A stretch of DNA of 64,000 bases, from the NCBI GenBank assembly GCA_031308135.1, contig JAHLJT010008756.1, forward strand, positions 107,462,415 to 107,526,414. Reading direction: 5' to 3'. Below the pieces are notes generated by a model. It was not told the DNA's origin. It saw only the letters and a list, made by a program, of their open reading frames with translations, and ran no database searches. Made by a program: the position numbers and the translations under genes. Shown piece by piece: positions 1 to 11,399 of this stretch (position 1 is the first letter of the stretch; each line of letters opens with the position of its first letter). The stretch comes from Acheta domesticus (Eukaryota > Arthropoda > Insecta > Orthoptera > Gryllidae).

Positions 1-225
1 CCAGAAATGACCTTCCAGAAAAAATCGCATGCATGGTCCAGGTGGTAGTCGTGCTCACAGACGGACGGACAGACGTTCCAAAAAAACATCTCCCGGCATA
101 AGGGTACCCCAAAACCTGCACCTCCGCCGAAATTTCGAAATTGATCCTCAGCAGCACCTCATCCCCCTATACTACGTATACCACTCCGCATTTACCTATG
201 TATACGGAACAGTAATATTATAATT
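1..225 (-). repeat. R1 dispersed repeat, 3' fragment
   Basis: A GACGGACGGACAGACG microsatellite at about 58-75 is followed by a degenerate palindrome at 165-212 built around TACTACGTATA and TATGTATACGG. This is the same order (GACG repeat, then terminal palindrome) seen in the other R1 copies. The copy is cut by the left window edge and has diverged. Confidence 0.6.
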
Positions 226-949
226 TACCAAGTCTTTTACGAGTAAATGAATCGTTATCGGTACATTCGTCTTAACGATTGAATAAGGTCTTTAGACGCT
301 TGGTGTCTTTCTTACGCTTAAACAGCTTAGAAGCTGTTTGACTTTCACATCCCTTCAATGAGTCTGAGATTGCGCTGTCCGTTGGCCTTCTACCTGCTGC
401 TGCCTCATGATCTTGGTTGCTGATACAAATACTCCGATTAAACACAGTGTCACCTCAAGGTCACGTGCTGAAAGGAAAAGGGAATTGTCATTTTGTTACG
501 ACTTGGTGTTGAAGCTTCCTGATTGGAATGGCAAATTCCCCCTTCCTTTCAAAAAAAAAAAATGCGACCCCGAAGAGTAACTAAGTTTAAATCAAAGTAC
601 ATATGTTGGGCTCCCTTTTCTTGAGCGCTGAGGGCGTGCTTGCAAGCCACAATTCCATGGTAGTAACTCTGGAGACGACCTTGCTGGGCGACAAGATCAG
701 AGTAAAGCATGACAATATTCATTGTTCACATCTTTCAACAACCATAGTTAACTTTGTATTTAAAACTACAATGTCGGCTATTGAAAGTAATATCAGATAG
801 TTGTCTTTCAGGAATTGGTTTGAAGCGTCCGTGAATTGAAGTCTTTAACATGTGCTGCATAATTTATTTTGAGTATTTTGATGTAACTATGTATTTTTAT
901 GTAACTCAATTTTACCCAACCGATTCAATGGCTTCTTGATTGTTGGTTA
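226..949. other. unassigned AT-rich DNA
   Basis: No family was recognised. The short open frame at 603-800 has no recognisable domain and is likely fortuitous. A poly-A run lies near 550. Confidence 0.4.
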
Positions 950-2245
950 TTACTTTCCCGTATACGTACGTATATACGGAGTAATATACGTAGTGTAGGG
1001 AAAGTTACGTAATAACTTGCGAAACAATGTGCGAAATGTGCGAAACAATGGTGGATTTTCAGCAGAAAAAAATCATTGCCGGGCCATGATAACGAAAAAG
1101 TGAATAAAACCAGTTGCTAAATCAAGAAAAAATCCCCGAACGTATTGTGTGGCCAGAATCCCTGTTTTTTGTGTCCTTGATTACCGAGAAACCAATTGAA
1201 ACCAAAATGTCCATTCGTTCGTCCGTCCCTCCGCCCGTCCGTCTGTGAACACAGTAGCGGTTAAACCATACATAGGATGTTTTTCCAAATGAAGAAACCG
1301 CTATCGATCCGACTCGAGTCAAAGCTTTGATATCTTGAACCAGATTCTATAAAACTTGGAGGTACTTTACAAGAAGCCTCCCGGACATTTTTAAAATTTT
1401 CTCAAAAAGGGCTCAAGTTTTTTCTTTAAATTATTAGTAAGAATAGACTAAAATACACGTAAGGTGGCATAGGTGCGATTTCACGGTTAACAAAAATTGC
1501 AAAATTTCGAAACTACAATTACAAAATTCAAGATAGATTTTTTCTTCAAATAACATTTGTTATCCATAGTGAGTTTTTTCATTAAGGTCGTGCACATTTT
1601 TTGACTATTTTAGTATTTCTCGCACAATATTGTGTGCCATATGTGGAATTTAAAAACATATCAAACACAAAATTTTCTCAAAAACGAAGACAAATTTTTC
1701 TCTAAACTTTTGGTAACGATAGTACCTAATACACTCTGTGAAATGACATAAACCCCATATTGCTCTATTCTTTTGTTTGTTTGTTTTTAAAAAAATACGA
1801 AAAAAATAATTTTTTGACTTGTCTCTCACGTCGTTAATATTTCCATTAGCGGAAATTTGTTGTCATTATTATATTTACGAGTACATGTGCTTTAAATATT
1901 GTCAAGTAAAGTTAATGCAAATTGAGCTCTTTAATGTGACGTAAAGCTTATTTTGAGGTATTTTTTGTTTTTTAAAAAATTACACAAATGTTTTTTTTAA
2001 TGATCTCTTACACCGCTACGAGTATAATGCTTATTTCCAGCAATTTGTAAACACTTTTTTATTTGCGAGTTAAAGTGTTTCAAAGGATTTCTAATGAAGT
2101 TTTACGAAATCACTAAAGATTCCTGTGAAAAAGAGCTTCAAATTAATGATTTTTTTGCCGAAAATTCGCCGTTTTTTTCGCGCAGCATTACGTAGCTTTC
2201 CCTATACTACGTATATTACTCCGTACGTATGCGGGAAAGTTAAAA
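950..2245 (+). repeat. R1 dispersed repeat, copy bounded by hairpins at both ends
   Basis: It starts with the palindrome at 952-1005 and continues through the shared blocks: the GGCCATGATAACG segment, the phrase encoding 'tgtggccagaatcc', TCCGTCCGTC microsatellite near 1225, and a long AT-rich body. It ends at a second palindrome of the same type at 2195-2240. Both palindromes begin CTTTCCC and end GGGAAAGT. No transposase frame is present, so the element is non-autonomous. The family is not one I can name. Confidence 0.7.
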
Positions 2246-2492
2246 CCCTAAGACGTGGTGTAGCCAGAGTCCATCTTTTGTGGGTCCTTGATGCCGAAAA
2301 AACAATTGAAAGCAAAACGTCCGTCCGTCCGGTGTATGTGAACAACACTATCGCCTAAACTACGCGTACGATTTTTTCCAAATTGAAGAAACCCATGTTC
2401 ATCTTGCCTGAGTCGTTGCTCTAAGATTTTGAAAAAAAATCATTAATTTTTGGGGGTACTTTACATTAAGCCCCCCGGACATTTTCAAAATT
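2246..2492 (+). repeat. R1 dispersed repeat, truncated second copy
   Basis: Immediately after the palindrome at 2195-2240 the same R1 blocks resume: 'acgtggtgtagccagag', the TCCGTCCGTCC microsatellite at 2320-2331, and the stretch ending GGACATTTTCAAAATTTTG. The copy stops abruptly where a SINE-A copy begins. Confidence 0.65.
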
Positions 2493-2672
2493 TTGTGTTC
2501 CAGTCCCGACGGTGTCGATTTTCTAACACTAGCTACGTCGCTGGATCTAATTCAACCGATGTCACTGCCACCTCCCGAGGAAAACACATGCACTTCACTT
2601 ACGGGACTAATGATATTGGCCGTTTACGCGCCCGGAATCAGTTATCCATCAATCAGTCAATCAATCTAGGAT
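2493..2672 (+). repeat. SINE-A copy (tRNA-like SINE with CAAT tail), 5'-truncated
   Basis: The sequence matches the other SINE-A copies in reverse orientation: a CACCTCCCG block, then a CACTTACGGGACTAAT block, then a GCGCCCGGAAT block. It ends in a CAATCAGTCAATCAATC tail at 2650-2668. It lacks a good A box. Confidence 0.65.
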
Positions 2673-2975
2673 CCTCCTTGAAGTTCGCACGAGGCCCCGT
2701 CGCCAGGCGCCGCGGCTGTTTACGCGCGTGGGTGGGCGCTGGGGCGTGCCAAAGAGCGCCACTACGGTTATTTATCGGAGCGGGAGGCAAGGGTGAAGCA
2801 GAGGAGGGATCTGGGCTGAAGGTCGCTGGGCCACTCGAGCGCCAGGCCGCCAGCGTGCGTCAGAGGCCGCCAGAGCGCGCCAGGCGCCCGCGCCCCGGAG
2901 CCCTCCAGCGACGTGGGCGCACGCGCTCGCCCCCGCCTCCGACCCACAGTGCTTCGCGCGCCAGCATTTCGTACC
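2673..2975. other. GC-rich, CpG-rich block
   Basis: Base composition switches sharply to GC-rich with many CG dinucleotides, unlike the AT-rich surroundings. Open frames exist on both strands, but they are low-complexity products of the composition and have no recognisable domain. It could be a CpG-rich promoter or first exon, or the inside of an unrecognised element. No function can be assigned. Confidence 0.4.
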
Positions 2976-3196
2976 TATACTTCGGTTTTTCTTTCTTGGC
3001 GCACGGGGGTGTGTCAATAAAAGAATACGAGTCGTTCCTGGTTGTGTCGCTAGGAGTCGCATGATCGCGACTGTATCGAGCAGTGCTGGCGATCATGCGA
3101 CTCCTGGCGGTACAACGGAAAACGACGCAAAATACCGTGAGATATTCCATTTTATTGACACATCCCCGTGCGCCAAGAAAGAAAAACCGAAGTATA
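2976..3196. mobile_element. fold-back element, copy 1
   Basis: This is a long imperfect palindrome. The left arm begins TATACTTCGGTTTTTC and the right arm ends with its complement at 3188-3196. The arms are about 100 bp and meet at a short centre near GAGCAGTGCTGG. Related copies lie at 3197-3392 and 52841-53058, so this is a small dispersed fold-back (MITE-like) family without coding capacity. Confidence 0.75.
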
Positions 3197-3392
3197 CAGT
3201 GCGATTTTTATGACTTTGCCCCTCAACCCACAATGGCGACGATGGAATATCATAGTTGTGCTTCTTTCTTGGTCCTGCTGCTAGATACCGCATGATCGCA
3301 AGCAGTGCTTGATATAGTCGCGATCATACGATTTCTAGCGGTACTGACTGAGAAACTTGAGGAATACCTCAACGTATTCCATCGTGATGACG
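3197..3392. mobile_element. fold-back element, copy 2 (right arm truncated)
   Basis: It begins with CAGTGCGATTTTTATGAC, like the outer end of copy 3. It shares the inner arms CTGCTAGATACCGCATGATCGC and their complement around the centre AGCAGTGCT near 3307. The outer right arm is missing. It abuts copy 1 directly. Confidence 0.65.
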
Positions 3393-3454
3393 GACCTTGA
3401 TGGGCAAAGTTATACAAATCTCACTACAGAGCACGGGATCTTTTTTTCTACTAC

Positions 3455-3790
3455 CGGTTTTGTTGATTGATTATTTCGTGTATCCGGGCATGTCAACTGC
3501 TGGAGTAGTTAGTCCCGTAAGTGTAGTGTGTTTTATCTTAGGGGGTGGAGATGTTCCTTTCCCTCTAAAATGTGAAAAAAACTCTAAGGGCGACTTGCTG
3601 GGGTTTTCCTGTCCAGATATCTCCACCAGCGGGGCAGCTCTACGCTTCCGACTGGTCTGCCACCGCGTGTGTTAATGCAATATCTGCCAGGGAAAGTGTG
3701 GGTAAAAGGTGTGAAGAGAGACACTAACGAGGAAAGAATGATTGCACGCGATCCGTGGCCCATTTGTTAGTACACTGCTCTATCATTAGC
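3455..3790 (-). repeat. SINE-A copy
   Basis: In reverse orientation the tail (TTGATTGATT on the plus strand, at 3461-3470) marks the SINE 3' end. The internal blocks TCCGGGCATGTCAACTGC and GTAAGTGTAGTGTG match the copies at 7190, 13195 and 55318. The tRNA-like head is not clearly preserved. Confidence 0.65.
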
Positions 3791-3820
3791 TTGATAATGT
3801 GTGTAGGAAAAAATTGATTA

Positions 3821-4213
3821 ATTGGACGGTGTTGTGCATCAACCGGCTAAGCGCCATTTTGAAAAAAATGAGATATGGACGCCATCTGTTGCATTAAACC
3901 ATGTTCTAAGTGTACGCAAAATTTTGGCACCAAATCTGTAAAAATAGCCTAATAATTAATGGAAAATGTAAACGCTATTAGTCGCATCAGGGATTTCATG
4001 TTTCGCAAAAACCGGCTGTAAATCTAGATCTTCCAATCTGCTGTTCTTAATTTCACATTATGCAGGTAAGCGCCAGATATTTCACTCATGTTTGTGTAGT
4101 TTGGCGGTTCAGTGAATGAAATAATTAAATTACATTTTTTATAGCTGAAAATGTAATAAAATCTTTGATCACGATTATCTCAGAACTTGTATCATGTCAC
4201 AACACCGTCCAAT
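3821..4213. mobile_element. Tc1/mariner-type MITE
   Basis: A perfect 16-bp terminal inverted repeat, ATTGGACGGTGTTGTG, lies at 3821-3836, with its exact complement at 4198-4213. Both ends are directly flanked by TA (3819-3820 and 4214-4215). A TA target duplication with short perfect inverted repeats is the signature of the Tc1/mariner superfamily. The 393-bp length and absence of a transposase frame make it a non-autonomous element. Confidence 0.82.
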
Positions 4214-4215
4214 TA

Positions 4216-5390
4216 TCAGAGGGTTAAGGGAAAAATTGGAGCTATTTCTGAGAACTTTTTGAAACTATCCTAGGCGCTTTATGAGAATCCTGACAAATTT
4301 GATAACACAAATATTGTCAGATTTCATTTAAATTTGCAGGGTGTTGAGTGGATACAAATCGATTGGGGAATATTCATTTAGGGAAAATATTAATGGTTTA
4401 TACTCTGGTGTTTTTCATCGACGGATAGACAAAGGCCGGACAGAGAGACATGCATTTTGAAAAAGGTATCAAGGGATTCCAAAAGTGTACATTCGGTGAA
4501 GCCCGACATCGATTTTTTGCAGCATTAGAAAACTTCCACTGACCTGCGTATGTTAGTCAGATATATGCATAGATGAACTACAAAATAAAAATGTCTTGAT
4601 TTATACTTTCAAGAATAATATTTTATTGATCAGTCAAACCATGGCTCTGTGGATTGGAGAGGCATTCGATCTGAGCAGCCCGTCACTAGAATTCTTCTCC
4701 AGTCAACAGTTGGAATCGGCCTAGATGCATATCTAGAGTCAACATCCGCCATCGCAGTCCTTTGCACCTTAAGGAGTCGAACTAAGACACCGGAATGGCA
4801 GCCGTTGTTACACTAAACCCTCGCAGTCGGTTTCCGTTCCGCATTTCTGCATTGCTGCGGTTTTTATTTTTGTGTAGACATAACACTTAGGCTAGATGAA
4901 CAGTGCACAAATGTATGGAAGCTTTGCTTTGAACGTGGCTTTGAAAGTATACAAATTTTCGCGGCTTCAACTTTTATTTGTATTAGAGTGAGCTTCCGTG
5001 AAAACATCACCAATGTCATCTTCAACACTGGTGGAACCAAGCTGCAAAACACACAGAACCAAATAATAAACGCACGTGACTTTAAATGTCAAAACAAAGG
5101 CAGATTATAATAATTGGGAAGAACATACAAGTAGTGAATTTTCGTGTTTAAATATACATTTGTGAACTAATACTTACACTTTCATCTAAATTAAATCTTT
5201 AAAATAATTGAATTGCATTTATTAAAATAAATAATTGAATTAAAATAATTGAACCTATAGCTGTAATAACTGTAAATTTTCATTTATTTTTATGTTTTAA
5301 GGCTAGGTTTTTTATTTTTGTATGTTCACAAAAACTTGGATTGTAAATTTACAAAAAAGAAGTTTCAAAAACACGCCACACACAAAAAAC
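4216..5390. other. unassigned DNA
   Basis: No coding domain, RNA gene or known repeat was recognised. The stretch 4630-5060 is less AT-rich than its surroundings but has no frame with a recognisable domain. Confidence 0.35.
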
Positions 5391-5479
5391 ACTAGGTAGA
5401 AGTAGACAGATAATGAGTTATTATTTATTTCACAGTTTTACATCGTTATAAAAACATTCTGTTACAATTCTAATACATT

Positions 5480-5830
5480 ACATAATTTTAATTTTATTTC
5501 TCCATTTGTCCCGATCTTCATAATTCTTGTCTGTTAAGTTCTTGTCCTTCAAAATTCTCTCAATTTCTCTCAACCACCTATGTTTAGGTCTTCCTCTTTT
5601 CTTCATATCCACCGAAACCCACTCTAAAATTATTTTCGAATTTTTTTTCTTTCATTCTTTTCACGTGACCAAACCATCGTAATTGCTTGTACTGAATCGT
5701 TTCTAAAATTGTATGTACTTTATTCATTTTTTCTCTTATTTTTAAATTTCTTATTTTTTCTAATTTTGAATCCTGGATGATCTTATTAAAAAGTCAATTT
5801 CTGTTGCCAGTAATTTTAGTTTTAATTTTT
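5480..5830 (-). pseudogene. LINE reverse-transcriptase C-terminal relic
   Basis: On the minus strand the sequence encodes, in broken frames, the motif LRWFGHVKRMKE followed by KRGRPKHRWLREIERIL. This arrangement (a WFGHV.RM motif, then RGRPK.RW) is typical of the tail of endonuclease/reverse-transcriptase polyproteins of insect LINEs. Only the 3' end is present and a frameshift separates the two motifs, so it is a dead 5'-truncated copy. Clade assignment is uncertain. Confidence 0.6.
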
Positions 5831-5847
5831 TCTTTAATTTATTTTTG

Positions 5848-6205
5848 GATATTAGTTGATACGATTACGTAATATTATAATTAGGGGCAGATTTTAATGA
5901 AATGTCAATTTTCTCTTTTGACAAATTATAAACTCAGTATTGCTAACCATCACAACTGGTTGTCGATGGTTAGTAATTCCAAGAAAATTCAGTGTATATT
6001 ATCTCTGTAAAACAAGATGGGAATAAAAATTATTGTTATTATTATTACTATTATTATTATTATTATTACAATTATATTATTAAGTTATGTAAAAAATAAA
6101 AACAAGTAGTGCACAACAAGCAATTTTGCACATTAGTTGACAGACGTAATTATATAATTAAGGGGCAGATTTTATTGAAATGTCAATTTCCTCTTTTAAT
6201 CTTCG
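5848..6205. repeat. direct repeat pair of about 75 bp
   Basis: The segments 5848-5928 and 6130-6205 share ATTAGTTGA, then TATAATTA.GGGGCAGATTTTA, then GAAATGTCAATTT.CTCTTTT. Between them lie a 9-bp-stem hairpin (CTAACCATC with GATGGTTAG, 5942-5972) and an ATT microsatellite at 6028-6068. It may be a duplicated element end; no family is assigned. Confidence 0.6.
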
Positions 6206-6229
6206 AACAATGTCTTTTAGTATAGACAT

Positions 6230-6610
6230 TAAGACATTAATGACAAAAGGAATTTTTTGGAAAAAAGACCCAGTTTTTACATCGTTTTGCATTTTCGCTG
6301 ATTTCATCGATTTTAATACCATTCTAACAGACTCGATTCAAAGAATATTTACACTTTGCAAAAAATGTTTTCAGAAAACAGAATTCCTGCGTAGCCTATC
6401 GATGTTTCGATACCATGAACCCACAAAACATGGATTCTGGCTACACCCTGAGTTAGAGGATTTTTTCTATATTTAGCAACTGGATTTATCCTTTTTCGTA
6501 ATCAGGGTCCGGCAAAAAGAGTTTTTCTATCAAGAATTCGTTTTTGCCCTCGCAGCGTTATATGATCTTCTCTATACTGCGTAAGCAGTATCGAGAAAGT
6601 AAAAACAGAT
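6230..6610 (-). repeat. R1 dispersed repeat, diverged copy
   Basis: It carries the R1 phrases 'attctggctacacc', 'tttagcaactggatttatcc' and 'atcagggtccggc' and ends at a palindrome, 6565-6600 (CTATACTGCGTAAGCAGTAT core inside TCTTCTC and GAGAAAGT). The palindrome core differs from the TACGTA type at the other R1 ends but remains self-complementary. Confidence 0.65.
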
Positions 6611-6759
6611 CCCTCCAAAATTTTTCCGATAAGAGCCTATACTTGTTTCAATTTATTTCATGAAAAAATGAGGTCGGTAACGGCCAATTTTTTATCTTAC
6701 AATATTAGAGACCAAATATTTCAGCTTCATTTAAAGTGTTTTCCGAGATATTTGACAGT

Positions 6760-7165
6760 TGTCGGTTCTAGCACGCGCTTTGTCCAGTCAAACAGCTGTG
6801 TGGCCCCATCGAGCGCGAAACCTGCGCGGGGGGGGGCGAGATGATGGCGGTTACGAAACATCGCTGGGCCGCTCGTAAAGCACGTGAAGAGGCTTTTAGT
6901 AGCGGGACACGCGTCTCGTTTTATAATTTTTCTCGAGTGCTCGCGCGAGTTGCAGCGCTGCCGAAAGAAGGGCAGAGGCCGTTGGGGGCGAACAGACGGA
7001 CGAGCGGACGTGGGAAGAGAGCGCGTGTGGGCGAGGAGATTGGCCAGACCTCGAAGCCTCCTGCCGTGGCGCACACATTCGCCTACGAAGAGGCGATCCG
7101 CACTTCTGGCGCCCCCGGCAGCCACGGTCGGAACACGATACCGATTTTTGTCGGTTCGAAGGAAC
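6760..7165. other. GC-rich, CpG-rich block
   Basis: This is a second abrupt GC-rich island, with a poly-G run at 6828-6836. Overlapping open frames on both strands reflect composition; none carries a recognisable domain. As at 2673-2975, it sits directly beside a SINE-A copy. Confidence 0.35.
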
Positions 7166-7189
7166 TAATGTATACACTTAGATTTTCAG

Positions 7190-7450
7190 GTAATTGATTA
7201 TTAGGTAACTGATCGGGTAATTGATTGATTACTTATTAATGATTCCGTATTTCCGGACGTGACAACTGCTATGGTCGTTAGTTCCGAAAATTAGTGTTTA
7301 TGGTTCCCTAAGTTAATGACGGAATTGTCCCGCTGGATAGGGAGATCCGGCTCCGACCTACTGGTCGGTTTGGAGAGTCCTCTCTCAGCAGAACATTGCC
7401 CCAGCCACAAAATACCCTATTCTCCCAATATGTGTGGTAGTGGATATAAA
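7190..7450 (-). repeat. SINE-A copy
   Basis: On the plus strand it opens with the tail (AATTGATTGATTAC), followed by TTCCGGACGTGACAACTGC and a block similar to the middle of the 55318-55795 copy. The 5' head is missing. Confidence 0.6.
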
Positions 7451-7650
7451 TGTATCACGCATTAAACTATTTTAAAAGGTTTCCTTTTTAATAAGACATA
7501 TAGAAAAGTGTTCTATTTAAGAAAGTGCATGCAAATTATTGCCATGAAATTAAATCTCCGCCCAAAGATGGTAAGCAAGATTCAGTATGTAGACACATAA
7601 ACCTCATTTATTTTTATACGTAGTTGAGATTCGATTTTACTTACAGTTTT

Positions 7651-7845
7651 ACTTTCTCGCTACTACTTACGTAGTAGAGAGAAAGTTATGTAATGCTGCG
7701 GGAAAAACAGACCAATTTTCGTCAGTCAAATTCTTATTGCCGGGCCCTGCTAACAAAAAAGTGGATAAATCCTGATGCTTAGGATATTTAGCTGATTTAC
7801 AAAACAAATCCTCTATGACGTGGTGTGGCTAGAATCTTTTCTTCC
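7651..7845 (+). repeat. R1 repeat, hairpin end
   Basis: The palindrome at 7651-7686 pairs ACTTTCTC, GCTACTAC, a TTAC loop, GTAGTAG and GAGAAAGT. It is followed by the diagnostic TATGTAATGCTGCGGG and the CCGGGCCCTGCTAACAA block. The copy is interrupted at about 7845 by a SINE-A insertion. Confidence 0.7.
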
Positions 7846-8135
7846 TCTTCCTGATCCTATCATGACCCCTTACTTGCACAGTTACACTTACTACTTGCTC
7901 TACACTATCACACATGCCGACAGAGCAGTTGGAAACTAAAGCTTGTCTCAGTGGGCTCGCTGCCCCTGCTGGTGGGAAATACGTGGTTGGCGAATCTCCC
8001 GCAAGACGACGTGTTGTTCGGCCATCCAGCGAGAAATTACCGCCTTCTCGTGCGATAAAAGCATGTACTACATTTACGTAAATAATGACCTTGGCAGCTG
8101 ACGTGTCCGGAAACATCAACCAATCAATCATTCAA
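7845..8135 (+). repeat. SINE-A copy, 5'-truncated
   Basis: It aligns in order with the reverse complement of 55318-55795: TCATGACCCCTTACTTGC, CACACATGCCGACAGAGC, GGGAAATACGTGGTTGGC and ACGTGTCCGGAAACATC. It ends in a CAACCAATCAATCATTCAA tail at 8118-8136. Confidence 0.7.
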
Positions 8136-11100
8136 TTGGTCTGTCGGCTACTCGCGGTTCATCAATCGTAGCAAATGGACGCGTCTCGGACCCTTGGAGA
8201 GAAACTGATCACTGTTTGCAGATCCATCCAGAATATACTGAGAAATGTCTCTAAAAAAAGTATTCGTTTTGGATTTGTAATCAACTAAAACGCATTTCAG
8301 GTGACTTACGCACCTAAGAGGGGATAAAAAGCTCATTCTATTCCTCTTGGCAAGACAATTCTAGCATCAGTTCTCATCTGGCTCCCTCTAGGATATTATG
8401 AAAGAATTCTAGAAGATCATTGTACGTACATTGTTAAAACACTCTTTTCTTGGCATTTACACGAATCATTATTAATTCATCAGACTGGCGCTAAAGACGT
8501 ATTTTTGTAGTGATAAAACATTTTAATAATATTTTATTCGATATATTTTCTTGTAATTTTCTACTAATGGGCGAATCGGACAATTAAAACATATTTAAAA
8601 TTTAATTTCATTTTGAATGTTCAAAGCATGAATAAAACGTTTTAATATGAAAATACCCTCCATGCTAAGCTAGTAAGTATTAGAGCTGAGGCTTCCTGTT
8701 TCTTATATTCTGTAGTCTATTTAACAGTTCTTATTCTCATCATATTTCCGGAATATATTCGATAATATTCTTTCCTGGGACGCTATCCTCCATTCACACA
8801 GCGGTGTCCATTCCCGCAGAACGTACGGCCTTGCTCTCCTCTGAAGGCCCGCCCGTCATCCCGGCCATCGTCTCAGACTTCGCCTACCGCGCCAGTCGCA
8901 CTCATATCGTGTCTTCCACTGCCTTCGTCGCCTTCTTGGGTTTCACAGTGGTGTCAAGGTCAATGCCACCAGCCGGAGTGCGTGGCACGGGTGGCGACGA
9001 AATGCATGCATTTCATCACCTCGCCGAAAGACAAAAGAGAGCAGTATGTATACTCCGATTTAAACATAGCTGCACTAGATGGTCACGAGCTGGAAGGAGA
9101 GGGGGAACATTGTTATCCAATCCGGAGCTCAAGTACCAAAAATTTAAATCGTAACGGAGCTTCCGATTGGATGAGTGTTTCTCAAATCTAATACTTGAAT
9201 ATTATTCTTAAAGTACAGTCGAAGTCGCCCTGAACGGTTTTACGCTTTACACATGAAATACAATTAGGCTGGATTTAGATAATAAATTCAAGAACGTTTG
9301 TTGTTATTTTTTATTTATATTTTCTGTGCATATCCTCTTTTTAACATGCGATTCCACAAAGCTGGAAAATGACGGGGTTACTAATGACAGTTTCCAGACG
9401 CTAGTAGTGCTAAGTTGTGGCATGCCACGGTGCCGCGAAGCGTGCCACTGTCACCAGTAGGAGACGTCACTGCACTAAACGCAATTTCCCACATTTTCGT
9501 TTCGTTTCTCATTCGTCACACAATTTTCGCTGCTAGCCTTGGCTTCTATGATTTGCTTCTCGTCCTTACCAATTTCGCTGGCCTCGATAAACTCTCTCGC
9601 TCCCGTTATTCGCTGTTGGTCTACCTTCATTGCTAAAATATCACAAATCTTGTAGTTTTGAACTCCACGCTGCACTTTTATTGCAGCTTCATTTTTTCCT
9701 GTTCTACAAATTATTTTATACGAATTCGATTTTAATGAGTGGGTCTGTGATAGGTGCCCAAAAAAGATTTTGAAAAATGCGGTGTTGCCTTGTAGTATTT
9801 CAAGAAAATATCAAATATAACAATAAAAAATAATAAAACCATTTGGATAAGAAAATGAGGGAATAAACGACGAAACTTAATAGATGGTACAAAAGTGATG
9901 TATAAAATATTTTTTTCTTTGGAGGTCGTCAACCTAAGGCATGTGGGCCATGCTCCGTCCTCCAAAGTTATCCCGCCAGCGCCATAAAGTATATCTATCG
10001 TCTGGAATGCTTTGGTCCCAAACAGAATGTGATCATAAAAGCTATCCTGCTAGAAACACATGACTTCACAAAAGCAGCCAAAAGTTATGATCCCCTTTAT
10101 AGCAACAGACGCTCACTGCAAACTGCTGTAACATTTGCATGAAGAACTTACGTTATCTTTCACATTTAAAAGGAGTGAGCATCTTTAAGATGTAAAATAA
10201 AAATGAATATCGTTGTCTTGTAGAATAACAACAGGAGAAGAAAAGAAAGTAAATATCTGTAAGAGGCAATACGATCTTTTAACATTACAGTTTAGAGCAG
10301 AATTTTCCTGAATTACCAGACTGTAATGATCAGATTGCATTGATACGGTAGATGCTCAACAATGCAATGCAAATGTTCCATTTGTTTACAGTATCGTTTT
10401 AAATCTTGTTGCAAATCTCTATGTAACGTTTCAATCGTCAGAGCGTCACATTTACGTTTTAATCGGCTTTTCGATGATAGCTTCTTCTTTGAGAAATAAA
10501 GCTCTTTTGCAATAACAAAAAATAACAATTTAATTTGAAGACTTCAGCCTTACAGTTCATTAGTTACATACCTTCTTAACTACTTCGCAGTTATTATTAC
10601 TAATGTACCTACTAGCACAACGTAAATCAATATTATCTCGAAAATGACCTCGCAAAGCATTATGCTTGTTATTTTAGGATTCTGTCGTTGCTAAGAGAAT
10701 GTAACTTACAACCGTAACCCTCTACGTTACACGTACATGTGAAACAATACCACTTCATAAAAATGCTAAAAAGTGTCTCATACATTCCTTGAGTGGGTGG
10801 ATTCAAAATAGTACAACATATCTTAACTCCAATGTTTTTCGAGAAATCATCTCGAAAATTCACTATTCAAAAAACTTTTTCCTCGTATAATCTTGATAAA
10901 GTACGCAAGAACAGTAGCTATATTATCATAATCTCTAATCCACTTGTGAACAATAGCGCTTACAGGACGTATTCCGCTGCTACTATGTTGGATGTGGGCG
11001 CGACCACACAAACCGTTACTCTGCACGAAGGTGAGGCCATACTCTTTGGGTGTGGCATCTGGAGAATCCGACATCTACAAGCGCCAGGAACGGGCCTCTG

Positions 11101-11395
11101 CCAGTGGCAACTCCTTATTCATCTGCTGCCTTCTAAGCCGAGTTGGACACACGTTTTGTAGTGTAATATCATGAAATGTGGGGGGACAGCTGTAACATAT
11201 TAAGTTTAGTTATTTATTTTGTTGATCATGTTTTTTGGAAAGCAAAAGGGATTATTAGATAAGTGTGTATCAGAATATAATTTTAATTTCCACAGTTTGA
11301 TGCATAAGATTGTTTGCGAAGTGAAAGTGAAAGTTGATACACAAGTGTGTACTTGACAACACGTTGTTTAAGAATTATTGAACTAATGTATTAAA
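8136..11395. other. unassigned DNA
   Basis: No gene or repeat family was recognised with confidence. The stretch 8765-9170 is GC-richer and open for 116 codons on the plus strand (8804-9154), but the predicted protein has no recognisable domain. The frames at 9415-9675 and 10793-11161 likewise lack recognisable features. Confidence 0.35.
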
Positions 11396-11399
11396 AAAT

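Noticed and set aside
2450..3064. 204-codon plus-strand open frame
   Set aside because: It runs across the end of an R1 copy, a SINE-A, a GC-rich island and part of a fold-back element, so it is a composite of repeats.
6727..7197. Overlapping Arg/Ala-rich frames on both strands
   Set aside because: They reflect GC-rich composition; frames on both strands are equally open and carry no motif.
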